Shown in pieces: positions 25,509-33,898 of a stretch of DNA of 42,228 nt (position 1 is its first letter; the number at the start of each line of letters is the position of its first letter). The DNA is taken from assembly GCF_003056725.1 (NCBI RefSeq), contig NZ_QBKZ01000004.1:293596-335823 (forward strand), in the 5' to 3' direction. The notes beneath the pieces are model-generated. The model ran no database searches. It worked only from the letters and a program-made list of their open reading frames with translations, and had not been told where the DNA came from. Position numbers and translations under genes: made by a program. The DNA comes from Mangrovicoccus ximenensis. Its GTDB lineage: Bacteria > Pseudomonadota > Alphaproteobacteria > Rhodobacterales > Rhodobacteraceae.

Positions 25509-26297
25509 ATGGCAACTTCCTCCGCCCCTCTCGAAATCGGCCGCGTCGCCCTGACGGTCCATGACCTGAACCGCACCGGCGCCTTCTACCAGAACGTCCT
25601 CGGCCTTGCCCCGATGGGCAAGGATGGCGAAACCGCAAGCTACGGCGCCGGCGGCCGCGTGCTGGTCGAGCTGCGCCGCGACAAGGCGGCCCGCAAATCC
25701 TCGCGCCGCGAGGCCGGGCTGTTCCACACCGCCTTCCTGCTGCCCGAGCGTTCCGATCTGGGCGCCTGGCTGCGCCATGCCGCCGGGACCCGTGTCGGGC
25801 TGCACGGTGCCGCGGACCATCTGGTCAGCGAGGCGCTCTATCTCGCCGACCCCGAGGGCAACGGCATCGAGATCTATATCGACCGGCCGCGCGACACCTG
25901 GGAAGTGAAGGGCGGCATGGTGAAGATGAGCACCGATCCGCTCGATCTGGAAAGCCTCGCCGCGTCGGCCGCCGCGCCCTGGCAGGGCGCGCCCGAGGGC
26001 ACGGTGATCGGCCATGTCCACCTGCAGGCCGGCGCGCTGCCGCAGGCACAGGACTTCATCTCGGGCGAGCTCGGCTTCGACGTCACCAGCACCTATCCCG
26101 GCGCGCTGTTCTTCGGCTCGGGCGGCTACCACCACCACCTGGCCGGGAACATCTGGAACAGCCGCAACGCGCCCATGCGCCAGTTCCCCGCCACCGGCCT
26201 GGCCTCGGTCGAGATCCTCGACGGCACCGGCCGCAATGCAACCGTGCTCCATGACCCCTGGGGCACCGAATTCGACATCACCCCGAAGGAGGCCTGA
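25509..26297 (+). CDS. VOC-family ring-cleavage dioxygenase-like protein (CatE type)
   Basis: A 262-residue protein made of two vicinal-oxygen-chelate modules. Module 1 (residues ~8-125) has the metal ligand H18 in ALTVHDLNRTGAFYQ and E121 in NGIEIY; module 2 starts at VIGHVHLQAG and includes GGYHHHLAGN and DPWGTEF. This resembles Bacillus CatE (catechol-2,3-dioxygenase) and hydroquinone/chlorohydroquinone-cleaving relatives. It sits 3 bp upstream of a glutathionyl-hydroquinone reductase gene and divergent from a LysR regulator. I infer a quinone/hydroquinone detoxification role. The ribosome site AAGGAGAC precedes ATG 25509. It is complete. Confidence 0.87.
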   Translation: MATSSAPLEIGRVALTVHDLNRTGAFYQNVLGLAPMGKDGETASYGAGGRVLVELRRDKAARKSSRREAGLFHTAFLLPERSDLGAWLRHAAGTRVGLHGAADHLVSEALYLADPEGNGIEIYIDRPRDTWEVKGGMVKMSTDPLDLESLAASAAAPWQGAPEGTVIGHVHLQAGALPQAQDFISGELGFDVTSTYPGALFFGSGGYHHHLAGNIWNSRNAPMRQFPATGLASVEILDGTGRNATVLHDPWGTEFDITPKEA

Positions 26298-26300
26298 GCC

Positions 26301-27257
26301 ATGCTCGTCGACGGAAAATGGACCAAGGACTGGCAACCGGTGCAGAAAGCCGACGAGAAGGGCCGCTTCGTGCGCCAGATCTCGTCCTTCCGCAACTGGA
26401 TCACCCCGGACGGTGCGGCCGGCCCGACCGGAACGGGGGGCTTCAAGGCGGAGCCGGGCCGCTACCGGCTCTATGTCGCGCTGATCTGCCCCTGGGCGTC
26501 GCGCACGCTGATTGCCCGCAAGCTGAAAGGGCTCGACAGCCTGATCCCGGTGACCGTGGTCAATCCGACGATCGGCGACGAGGGCTGGGCCTTCGGCGGC
26601 TATGACAGCGCCGACGAGGATCCGCTGTTCGGCTACAGCCACCTGCACCAGCTCTATACCCGCGCCGATCCGCATTACACGGGCCGGGCCACCGTGCCGG
26701 TGCTGTGGGACACCAAGACCGGCACAATGGTCAGCAACGAGAGCGCCGATATCGTGCGGATGTTCGACACCGCCTTCGAGGGCATCGTGCCGTCGGGTCT
26801 GCGGCTCTATCCGGAGGACATCGCGGGCGAGATCGACGCGCTGAACGCCGAGGTCTACGACACGCTGAACAACGGCGTCTACAAGGCCGGCTTCGCTTCC
26901 AGCCAGGAAGCCTATGACGAGGCCGTGGCCGGGGTCTTCGCGACGCTCGACAAGCTCGAGGACCGGCTGACCGGCGACTGGCTGTTCGGCGAGCGTTTCA
27001 CCGAGGCCGATATCCGGCTCTTCGTGACGCTGATCCGCTTCGACGCGGCCTATCACGGGCTGTTCAAGACCAACCGCCGCCGCATCTCCGACTATCCGCG
27101 GCTGAAGGCCTATACCCGCCGGGTGCTGGAGCTTCCGGGCGTCCGCGAGACGGTCAACATGGACCACATCACCCGCGGCTACTACTCGATCAAGGCGCTG
27201 AACCCGACCGGCATCCGCCCCGTCGGACCGGCCGATATCGAGGCGCTGCTGGCCTGA
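26301..27257 (+). CDS. Glutathionyl-hydroquinone reductase (xi-class GST)
   Basis: A 318-residue protein that matches the YqjG/PcpF family, which releases hydroquinone from glutathionyl-hydroquinone. The thioredoxin-like domain has the catalytic cysteine in ICPWASR (residue ~64). Family segments IGDEGWAFGGY, RATVPVLWDTKT and the C-terminal helices (DWLFGERFTEADIRLFVTLIRFD, NRRRISDYPRL) are intact. It is a cytoplasmic dimer. It is co-transcribed with the VOC dioxygenase (3-bp gap). Together they could clear (chloro)hydroquinones, with the LysR protein as sensor. It is complete. Confidence 0.94.
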   Translation: MLVDGKWTKDWQPVQKADEKGRFVRQISSFRNWITPDGAAGPTGTGGFKAEPGRYRLYVALICPWASRTLIARKLKGLDSLIPVTVVNPTIGDEGWAFGGYDSADEDPLFGYSHLHQLYTRADPHYTGRATVPVLWDTKTGTMVSNESADIVRMFDTAFEGIVPSGLRLYPEDIAGEIDALNAEVYDTLNNGVYKAGFASSQEAYDEAVAGVFATLDKLEDRLTGDWLFGERFTEADIRLFVTLIRFDAAYHGLFKTNRRRISDYPRLKAYTRRVLELPGVRETVNMDHITRGYYSIKALNPTGIRPVGPADIEALLA

Positions 27258-27274
27258 GCTGCGACATTCCGGCA

Positions 27275-27303
27275 CGTCCGGCCTTGCATTGCGGGGCCGG
27301 ACG
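27275..27303 (+). terminator. Hairpin after the GST gene
   Basis: CGTCCGGCC and GGCCGGACG make a 9-bp perfect stem with an 11-nt loop, 18 bp past the stop. There is no T run. A second small hairpin follows (GTCCCG-GTC-CGGGAC near 27320). It is probably a 3'-end structure. Confidence 0.4.
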
Positions 27304-27362
27304 GACTATCGGGCGCTGTCCCGGTCCGGGACCAAGTCTCCGCGACCTTGCCAAAACGGATC

Positions 27363-27986
27363 ATGCCCATGTCACGCCTTCTGCCCGGCATCCTTGCCAT
27401 GGCGGCCATCGTCGTCGCCTCGAACATCCTGGTGCAGCACCTCTTCGGCCAATGGCTGACCTGGGGCGCCTTCACCTATCCCTTCGCCTTCCTCGTCACC
27501 GACCTGACCAACCGCATCCACGGGCCCCGCGACGCGCGGCGCATCGTCTGGGCGGGCTTCGCGGTCGGCGTCGCCTGCTCGCTGGTCGGCTCCCAGATCA
27601 CGGGCGAGTTCGGCCCGCTGGTCACCTTCCGCGTCGCGCTGGGCTCGGGCCTGGCCTTCCTCGCCGCCCAGCTGATGGATGTCGCCGTCTTCGACCGGAT
27701 GCGCTCGGGCGCCTGGTGGAAGGCGCCGCTGGCCTCCACGCTGATCGGCGCGTCGCTCGATACCGCGATTTTCTTCTCCGTCGCCTTCGCCGGGGGATTC
27801 GCATTCCTCGAGCCGGGCAACGACGTGTCCTGGGCAAGCGAGGCGATTCCCCTGCTTGGCGCGGGTCCGGCCGTGCCGCTGTGGATTTCCCTTGCCGCAG
27901 CAGACTGGATGGTGAAAATTTCGCTGGCGATCGTCGCGCTGATTCCGTTCCGCGCTTTGACTGCTCGTTACGCACATCACGCCTGA
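27363..27986 (+). CDS. Queuosine precursor (VUT family) transporter
   Basis: A 207-residue inner-membrane protein with about six hydrophobic helices, of the YhhQ/VUT (vitamin-uptake-like) family. Motifs FTYPFAFLVTDLTNRIHGPRDA (residues ~30-55) and ATGASLDTAIFFSVAFAG-like helix 5 are typical. YhhQ imports queuine precursors preQ0/preQ1 for tRNA modification. I chose ATG 27363; ATG 27369 and TTG 27348 are in frame and cannot be excluded. No preQ1 riboswitch was recognised in the 105-bp upstream gap. It is complete. Confidence 0.88.
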   Translation: MPMSRLLPGILAMAAIVVASNILVQHLFGQWLTWGAFTYPFAFLVTDLTNRIHGPRDARRIVWAGFAVGVACSLVGSQITGEFGPLVTFRVALGSGLAFLAAQLMDVAVFDRMRSGAWWKAPLASTLIGASLDTAIFFSVAFAGGFAFLEPGNDVSWASEAIPLLGAGPAVPLWISLAAADWMVKISLAIVALIPFRALTARYAHHA

Positions 27987-28037
27987 GTGACGATCCGAGG
28001 TCGGATTTTAATTTGCGATTAATCTCCTTCATGGCAG

Positions 28038-28049
28038 CCTGAGCTCAGG
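28038..28049. promoter_or_regulatory. Perfect 12-bp palindrome
   Basis: CCTGAGCTCAGG, 12 bp upstream of the 16S-complementary stretch. It may be an operator for the short transcript that follows. No regulator is known to me for this site. Confidence 0.3.
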
Positions 28050-28076
28050 TTAAAACAGATGAAAGGAGGTGATCCA

Positions 28077-28133
28077 GTGTCGAGAGAGATCCTGGAGAAA
28101 GAGGCCGGAACAGCTGCGGAGGGCCGCACCTAG
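28077..28133 (+). other. Leader-like 18-codon ORF behind a 17-nt anti-16S match
   Basis: GAAAGGAGGTGATCCAG (28061-28077) is the exact complement of the 3' end of alphaproteobacterial 16S rRNA (CTGGATCACCTCCTTTC), far longer than a normal ribosome site. GTG 28077 lies 6 nt after AGGAGGT and opens SREILEKEAGTAAEGRT, then TAG. Alternatively ATG 28059 gives a 24-residue peptide beginning MKGGDPVS with the match inside it. After the stop come a GGGG-CAAT-CCCC mini-hairpin and a strong terminator at 28205. The transcript would be ~180 nt. It could be a small mRNA or a regulatory RNA that binds free 30S subunits. This is not a 16S gene: the similarity ends after 17 nt. Confidence 0.45.
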
Positions 28134-28204
28134 GGGCAATCCCCGCAAGGTCGCGGATCGCAGTTGACCGACAGGTCTTGACCGGCCTGCCTCCAAACTC
28201 TCGG

Positions 28205-28238
28205 AAGGGTCGCCCAGAAGGGCGACCCTTTCTGCTTT
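28205..28238 (+). terminator. Rho-independent terminator of the short transcript
   Basis: AAGGGTCGCCC-AGAA-GGGCGACCCTT forms a perfect 11-bp stem (28205-28230) followed by TTCTGCTTTT. It ends the unit that starts before the 18-codon ORF and insulates the MFS gene downstream. Confidence 0.85.
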
Positions 28239-28366
28239 TGCGCCCGCTTTCCGCCAATGTTTCGCTGCCCTGTCCGGGACGTGACCGACCGGGAGGATGG
28301 TCTGGCTTGCGGCGCCGGTCCCAAGCCGTGACGATGCACCCGAAGGAAAGCTCGGGAGGGGCGGCG

Positions 28367-29605
28367 ATGAGCGGTGCAATGGCGGGGCAGCCAGTCGAAT
28401 CAGGACGCTGGCGGATGCTGGGGCTGATCTGCGCAGGGGTGGTGGGCGTGATGACCACCTGGTTCTCGGCCACCGCGATCCTGCCAGAGCTGATTGCGGA
28501 CTGGCAGCTCAGCCCCGGACAGGCCGCCTGGCTGACCAACGCGGTGCAGGGCGGCTTCGTGATCGGCGCGCTCGGCTCGTCGCTGGTCAATCTGCCCGAC
28601 ATCATGCGGATGCAGCGGCTGATGACGCTGGCGGCGCTTCTGGCCGCGGCCGCCAACCTGTCGCTGCTGGTGGCGCCGACGCCTTTCATGGCCATTCTCG
28701 CCCGCGCGGTCACGGGAATTGCGTTGGCCGGGGTCTATCCGCCCGCGGTGAAGCTGATGGCGACCTGGTTCCGCACCGGGCGGGGGCTGGCGCTCGGCGC
28801 GCTGATCGGGGCGCTGACCTTCGGCTCCTCGATGCCGCATCTGATCCGCAGCCTGACCGACGGCGTGGCCTGGCAATCCGTGGTGATGGCCACCTCGGCA
28901 CTCACCTTGGGCAGCGCCGCCATCTTCGCGCTCATGGTCCATGAGGGACCGTTCCCCTTCGGCCGCGCCACCTTCGATCCGCACCAAGCCCTGCGCGTGC
29001 TGCGCGACAGGCCGGTTTTCCTCGCGAATCTCGGCTATTTCGGCCACATGTGGGAGCTTTATGCGATGTGGGCCTGGATCCTCGCCTTCGGCACTGCGGC
29101 TGCTGCCGGGGGCTTGGACCCGTTCCCGGCGGGGACGCCGTCGCTTCTGGCCTTCGTGGTCGTGGGCTCCGGCGTGATCGGCTGCCTCTTGGGCGGCTGG
29201 CTGTCGGACCGGATCGGGCGCTGCCTGACCACCGCCGGGATGATGGCCGTGTCGGGGGCTTGCGCCTTGCTGATCGGCTTCGCCTTCGACGGGCCGGGCT
29301 GGCTCCTGCTGATCGTCGCGGTGATCTGGGGGATGAGCGTGATCGGCGACAGCGCGCAATTCTCGGCCGCGGTCACCGAACTGGCCGATAGCCGGCTCAT
29401 CGGCACGGCGCTGACGATGCAGATGGGGATCGGCTTCGGGCTGACGCTGCTGGCCATCCGCATCGTGCCGGTGATGGCGGATGCCTTGGGCGGCTGGCAA
29501 TGGGCCTTCCTGATCCTGGTGCCCGGCCCCGTCGTGGGGGGCTGGGCGATGATGGCGCTTCGCCGCCTGCCGGAGGCGGCGAAGCTGGCGCATGGCGCGC
29601 GGTGA
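28367..29605 (+). CDS. MFS transporter
   Basis: A 412-residue major facilitator protein with 12 predicted helices. The loop 2-3 region (LVNLPDIMRMQRLM), the helix-5 proline and the loop 8-9 motif GGWLSDRIGR are visible. It resembles the cyanate/nitrate-nitrite-related drug:H+ and CynX-like branch, but the substrate is unclear. ATG 28367 is chosen because GGGAGGGG precedes it; ATG 28334 would add 11 unconserved residues. It converges with cynS: the two stop codons are adjacent (TGATCA) with no spacer. The context suggests a role linked to cyanate or nitrogen compounds, an inference only. Confidence 0.87.
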   Translation: MSGAMAGQPVESGRWRMLGLICAGVVGVMTTWFSATAILPELIADWQLSPGQAAWLTNAVQGGFVIGALGSSLVNLPDIMRMQRLMTLAALLAAAANLSLLVAPTPFMAILARAVTGIALAGVYPPAVKLMATWFRTGRGLALGALIGALTFGSSMPHLIRSLTDGVAWQSVVMATSALTLGSAAIFALMVHEGPFPFGRATFDPHQALRVLRDRPVFLANLGYFGHMWELYAMWAWILAFGTAAAAGGLDPFPAGTPSLLAFVVVGSGVIGCLLGGWLSDRIGRCLTTAGMMAVSGACALLIGFAFDGPGWLLLIVAVIWGMSVIGDSAQFSAAVTELADSRLIGTALTMQMGIGFGLTLLAIRIVPVMADALGGWQWAFLILVPGPVVGGWAMMALRRLPEAAKLAHGAR

Positions 29606-30073
29606 TCACCAGGCGTTGTAGGCGAGGTACTTGCCCGACATCTCGACCTTGACGCGGTCGCCCTTCGGGTTCGGCACGCGGGTGACCGACATGTCGAAAT
29701 CGATCGCCGACATGATGCCGTTGCCGAACTCCTCCTCGATCAGCGCCTTCAGCGTCGGGCCGTAGACGCCGACGATCTCGTAGAAGCGGTAGATGCAGGG
29801 ATCGGTCGGCACGGCCTGTTCCCAGATCTTGGTGGGGCTTTCGGTCAGCGCGTCGACCGCCTCGGCGGGCAGAGACAGCAGCGCCACGATCGCCTCGGCC
29901 TTGTCCTGCGGGAAGGCGTTCATCCCCATGCAGGCGGAATGGGTCCAGACCGGGTTCATCCCGATCTTCGCGGCGATCTCCTCCCATTTCAGCCCGGCCT
30001 TCTTCTTGGCAAGGATGATGGCGGCGGTGGCGTCTTCCTTGGTGAAGAGCTCGTCGGTTGCGATGTCCTTCAT
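29606..30073 (-). CDS. cynS: Cyanate hydratase (cyanase)
   Basis: A 155-residue protein, the standard cyanase length. It turns cyanate and bicarbonate into ammonium and CO2 as a decamer in the cytoplasm. The catalytic Arg and Glu lie in IYRFYEIVGVYG and the catalytic Ser in NGIMSAIDF; the N-terminal HTH-like domain is present (WEEIAAKIGMNPVWTHSACM). ATG 30073 follows AGGAGGAC. It is downstream of the Ser/Thr kinase fragment on the same strand (21-bp gap), as in Rhodobacterales nitrogen-assimilation loci. It is complete. Confidence 0.97.
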   Translation of the reverse strand: MKDIATDELFTKEDATAAIILAKKKAGLKWEEIAAKIGMNPVWTHSACMGMNAFPQDKAEAIVALLSLPAEAVDALTESPTKIWEQAVPTDPCIYRFYEIVGVYGPTLKALIEEEFGNGIMSAIDFDMSVTRVPNPKGDRVKVEMSGKYLAYNAW

Positions 30074-30094
30074 GGGTCGTCCTCCTGTTGGTGG

Positions 30095-31120
30095 TCAGTT
30101 GCGGGTCGCCAGCGACACCGCCAGCGCCAGTGCCAGCAGCCCGGAGACGCCCTGCCAGAAGCGCGCGGGATTGCGCTCCATCAGCGGCACATGGCGGCGG
30201 CTCTGCCATTCGCGGCAGGGGCGGCGCAGGTCGGCGGCGAATTCGCTCAGCGCATCGTAGCGGCGCAGCGGGTCGGGATGGCAGGCCTTCTGAAGCGCCA
30301 GGTCGACCCAGCCGGGCAGGCTGCTGTCGTCGTCGCGGGCAGGCGCATAGGCCAGCCGCCGCTGGTCGGTGCGCGAGCGGACCTTGGCGACCTGCGCGCC
30401 GTAGGGCAGGCGGCCGGTCAGCATTTCGTAGGCGATCGCGCCGATCGCGTATTGGTCGGACCGCCAGCTGGCTACGTCGCCGGAGAAATATTCGGGCGCG
30501 GTGTACTGGTAGGTGCCGGGCATCTCGCCCAGCACGCCCGGCATCGCCTCCTCGACGCCCGCCACGGCGACAGAGCCGAGATCGATGATCTTGGCGGTGC
30601 CGTCGCGGTCGATCATGACATTCTCGGGCCGCAAGTCCTGGTGGATCATCTCGCGGCGGTGCAGCGCGCGCAGGCCAAGCCCGATCTGGGCGATGATGCC
30701 GCGCACGGTTTCCAGATCGGGGGCGGGGGTGTCGGTCATCCACTGGCGCAGGGTGACGCCCTCGACCAGTTCCGTGACCACGTAGAGGCCCGAGCGGCTG
30801 GCCGGTGCCGGGGCGGCCTTGACGACATGCGGCGAGGAGACCCGGCGGGCGATCCATTCCTCCAGCACGAAGCGGCGGAGATAGGCTTCGTCCGCGGCGG
30901 TGTCGCCCGCGGGGATCTTGAGCGCCAGCCGCGCGCCGTCCGGGGCTTCGGCGAGGAAGACATGGCTGCGCGCGCTGGCATGGATCGGGCGGATGATGCG
31001 GAACCCGTCGAGCATGTCACCGGGCGCGGGCAGGGGCGGCACGGGAAGCCGCGCCATGTCCTGCGCCAGATCCGCGCCGCCTTCGGGCAGGCGGTCGACG
31101 CGCACCACCTCCTCGCCGGG
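30095..31120 (-). CDS. Protein Ser/Thr kinase, C-terminal part of a phosphatase-kinase fusion
   Basis: About 340 residues hold a eukaryotic-like kinase: invariant Lys in RLALKIP, catalytic loop HQDLRPENVMI, metal site DLG (for DFG), and YTAPEYF (for APE). A single C-terminal transmembrane helix follows (GLLALALAVSLA). Rhodobacterales have ~560-residue proteins with an N-terminal PP2C phosphatase followed by this kinase, found in nitrate/nitrite assimilation loci. Here the linker VRVDRLPEGGADLAQ is kept, but the PP2C domain is missing, because a join lies near 31120. An ATG just before MARLPVPP could allow expression of the kinase alone. It would be co-transcribed with cynS. Confidence 0.83.
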   Translation of the reverse strand, partial: PGEEVVRVDRLPEGGADLAQDMARLPVPPLPAPGDMLDGFRIIRPIHASARSHVFLAEAPDGARLALKIPAGDTAADEAYLRRFVLEEWIARRVSSPHVVKAAPAPASRSGLYVVTELVEGVTLRQWMTDTPAPDLETVRGIIAQIGLGLRALHRREMIHQDLRPENVMIDRDGTAKIIDLGSVAVAGVEEAMPGVLGEMPGTYQYTAPEYFSGDVASWRSDQYAIGAIAYEMLTGRLPYGAQVAKVRSRTDQRRLAYAPARDDDSSLPGWVDLALQKACHPDPLRRYDALSEFAADLRRPCREWQSRRHVPLMERNPARFWQGVSGLLALALAVSLATRN

Positions 31121-31276
31121 CCGAAGCTGCGCGTCCCGGTCCCGGGCCTGCGCGTCAAGCTCTGCCCGACCCCGCCCGAATTGGAGGCCTGCCGCGGCTA
31201 TGGCCGCGAGCTCGCCGCCCATCTGGCCGGAACCGCCGCCCCGCGCGAACTCGACTTCGCCTCCCTCCGACCCTGA
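31121..31276 (+). pseudogene. C-terminal tail of an oxidoreductase-like protein
   Basis: In the frame ending at TGA 31274, about 48 residues (RVKLCPTPPELEACRGYG, ending PRELDFASLRP) look like the C-terminus of a real gene. It sits 12 bp ahead of the ferredoxin start and has a stop that fits an operon. No start is present; upstream is the antisense kinase. I cannot name the family. An electron-transfer partner of the ferredoxin is a reasonable guess from position only. Confidence 0.45.
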
Positions 31277-31576
<300 letters not shown>

Positions 31577-31726
31577 TCCGCCGCCTGCGCCCCCCCTCCA
31601 AGGGGGGCGTCCCCTGCCCCGCGTCCTTCTCCGGCGCGGCGCCTTTTCCGGGGGCCGGTCGCTGCACTGCCGCCTGTGCCGGCAAAGGCGGCCTATCGGT
31701 GCGGTATCGACACGGAGGGTGGCCGC

Positions 31727-32125
31727 ATGGGCGGCGCCGCGAAACGCAAGACATCGGCGGCGCGGGCCTCAGGGATGCTTGACGAGGCGCGGGCGCTCGG
31801 GATCACCATCTCGGCAGAGGCCGAAGCGGCGCTGTCCCGTGACGCCGGCGCGGCGCGCCGGGCGCAATGGCTGGAGGAAAACACCACCGCCTTCGAAGCC
31901 CGGGCCGGCTGGCACGCGGCGAACGGCCGGCCGCTGGCGGACATCATGGCCGGCCCCGGCAAGGACACATGGCAGAGCCGAGCCGCTTCGAGATCGCCGG
32001 ATTGCGGCGGCATCTCGATGGTGGCCGTCGAAAGCAGCCTGCTGCCGCCCGCCCCTGCCGTCCTCGCCATTTCCCTGCTGCGGCGTTGTTGCGGAACCCG
32101 GCTGCATATAGAATTCGCGTTGTGA
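31727..32125 (+). CDS. CcdA-like antitoxin with abnormal C-terminal extension
   Basis: Residues ~15-75 match the CcdA antitoxin family: LDEARALGITISAEAEAAL, then ARRAQWLEENTTAFEARAGW and NGRPLADI, where CcdA ends. It has a good ribosome site (GGAGGG). CcdA binds DNA with its N-terminus and neutralises the gyrase-poisoning toxin CcdB with its C-terminus. The ORF then runs on for ~50 residues without family likeness into the IS5-family end at 32081. No ccdB can be recognised downstream, where it should overlap. The antitoxin is therefore orphaned, and its tail is probably altered by a deletion or frameshift near 31970. Confidence 0.6.
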   Translation: MGGAAKRKTSAARASGMLDEARALGITISAEAEAALSRDAGAARRAQWLEENTTAFEARAGWHAANGRPLADIMAGPGKDTWQSRAASRSPDCGGISMVAVESSLLPPAPAVLAISLLRRCCGTRLHIEFAL

Positions 32126-32740
32126 ATCCCGTGGGTTAAACACCCGCCATGACGAAGCCTCCGCCGGCCCGCGACCGAACGACGAGCTGGAAACCGCACA
32201 ACGGGGCCCTCCAGCGGCGCGGGTCGTTGCAGGTCTGGCTGGAGCGCGACATGGCACGCAGCGCCGACGCCGGCAACGCAAGGTCCATCTGGCCATGGAC
32301 GCGGCAACCGGCGACATCCGGGCGGCGGAATTCACCTCCAGCCGCGAGGGCAACAGCCCGATGCTGCCGGAGTTGCCGAAATCAGATCCCGAAGGACGAG
32401 GTGATCGGCTCCCGGCGGGGCCATGCGGCGATCCGGGCGCGCGGCGGCACGGCGATCATCCCCATCCGGATAAATGGCCGCCTCTGGAAGGAAGACTGGG
32501 ACGCGGCCATCCTTCGGAACGATATCCTGCGGGCAACGCGACGCATCGGCAGGGCAATCTGGAAGAAATGGTCCGGCGACCACGTCCGGAGCCGGATCGC
32601 GGCACGGATGCGATGCCGCAAATCCTTCGGTGAGCCGATTGCCTCGAGAGATCCCGGCCGCCAGACCGCCGAGATCGAACGCGCGGCCTGGCCTCGACCG
32701 GGGAAAGGGGCTTCGACACGACTTCTGCAACAATGTCCCC
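32081..32740 (+). mobile_element. IS5-family insertion sequence remnant B
   Basis: Terminal repeats GGCGTTGTTGCGGAACC (32081) and CTTCTGCAACAATGTCCCC (32722-32740) flank a transposase pseudogene beginning at ATG 32149. Pieces are TTSWKPHNGALQRRGSLQVW (N-terminus), KVHLAMDAATGDIRAAEFTS (another frame, ~32280), GGTAIIPIRINGRLWKED (~32445), RIGRAIWKKWSGDHVRSRI (~32550) and SFGEPIASRDPGRQTAEI. About 100 residues between the first two pieces are lost, and the frame shifts at least twice. It is diverged from remnant A but decayed in the same way. Confidence 0.82.
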
Positions 32741-33146
32741 TGCTGCCGGACTATCCGGCGGTCCGCCACCTGAACCCGGTCATCCGGCATGGCGGCCGCG
32801 AGCTGTTGCTTGCCACGCGGCTGATCGCCTCCCTGCGCCGCCCGGCCCTCCGCCGCAGCGGCAGCGTTGCCGGCCAGGGCGACCGGACCACCCGCGCAGT
32901 CGATGTGCCGATGGCGGGCATCTGACCCTTGACGGCGAATCCGCTGCCCCGCCCCGGCGCGGGCTCTGCCGTCCGGTTTGCATTTGCATTAATCTTTGAG
33001 CGCGATTTTTCCGTCCATGCCTGTGCAGCGGTCAGGCAACGCAAGGTGAGCGGCAGTTTCCGGCACCCGGGCGGCAATTGTAATGGACAAGCGGTACGAG
33101 GACGGTTTTACATGAATAATCACGTTAATGAGGGAGCAAGACAGCC
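32741..33146. other. Stretch without a recognisable gene before panE
   Basis: The first ~185 bp stay open in the transposase frame (LPDYPAVRHLNPVIRHGG...) up to TGA at about 32923; I recognise no family. From 32970 the composition is less GC-rich (TTTGCATTTGCATTAATC), probably the panE promoter, and GAGGGAG is its ribosome site. Confidence 0.4.
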
Positions 33147-33868
33147 ATGACCCCGCCCCGCATCGCCATCATCGGCGCTGGTGCCATCGGTTCGGTGCTT
33201 GCTGCGCGGCTCTGCAGCGCCGGACTGGACGTGACCCTCGTCGCCCGCGGCGGACGCCGCGAGGCCATCCTGCGCGACGGCATCCACCTGACCGACCTTG
33301 ACGGCGCCCGCCATGCCCGCCCCGCCGTGACCGAGCGGCTGGAGGCCCCGGTCAGCACTGTCTTCCTCTGCGTGAAGGCCGCCGCCCTCGAACCGCGATC
33401 CGCCAGAACCTTGCCGGGATCGGCCCCCAGACGCGGGTCGTGCCGCTGGTCAACGGCATCCCGTGGTGGTTCTTCGACGATCTCGGCCATGCCGTCGAGG
33501 CGGTCGATCCGGGCGGCAAGCTCCTGAACATGGTGCCCTTCGAGCAGATCGTCGGCGCCGTCACGCTGATGACCGCAAGCTTCGACGGCGACCGGCTGGT
33601 CTCCACCATCCCGCATCACCTCGCCCTCGGCCCGACCGTGCCCGACGGGCCGCGCCCGGTCGACCTGGCCGATGCGCTCGACGCCGCCGGGATTTCCATC
33701 GACCGCGCCGATTACGTGCGCCCGCTGGTCTGGCACAAGCTGGGGCTGAACCTCGCCACCAATCCGCTCTCGGCGCTGACCGGCGAAACGCTGGCGCAGA
33801 TCGCCGCCAATCCCGCCAGCCTCGCCCGCGCCACCGCCATCGCGCAGGAGCTCGAGGGCAGGCGGCGG
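33147..33868 (+). pseudogene. panE: 2-dehydropantoate 2-reductase remnant, frameshifted and C-terminally truncated
   Basis: The N-terminus is a Rossmann NADP site (RIAIIGAGAIGSVLAARL) followed by LDVTLVARGGRREAI, typical of PanE/ApbA ketopantoate reductases. Near 33390 the frame moves by one base. In the new frame the family continues with QNLAGIGPQTRVVPLVNGIP, then WHKLGLNLATNPLSALTG, where the conserved Lys and Asn are present. Similarity ends near QELEG (~33866); about 60-70 C-terminal residues are missing and antisense aminotransferase begins. The shift could be a sequencing or deletion artefact, but the 3' loss is real in this sequence. It is not functional as it stands. Confidence 0.83.
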
Positions 33869-33898
33869 CGAGCGCGGCGGAAAGACGGGCCATCCGCA

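Noticed and set aside
24858..27275. 805-codon minus-strand ORF across LysR, VOC and GST genes
   Set aside because: Runs antisense through two well-supported genes and has no recognisable domain.
28061..28077. Possible 16S rRNA 3' fragment on the minus strand
   Set aside because: Only 17 nt agree with the 16S tail and the neighbouring bases differ completely, so it is not an rRNA remnant.
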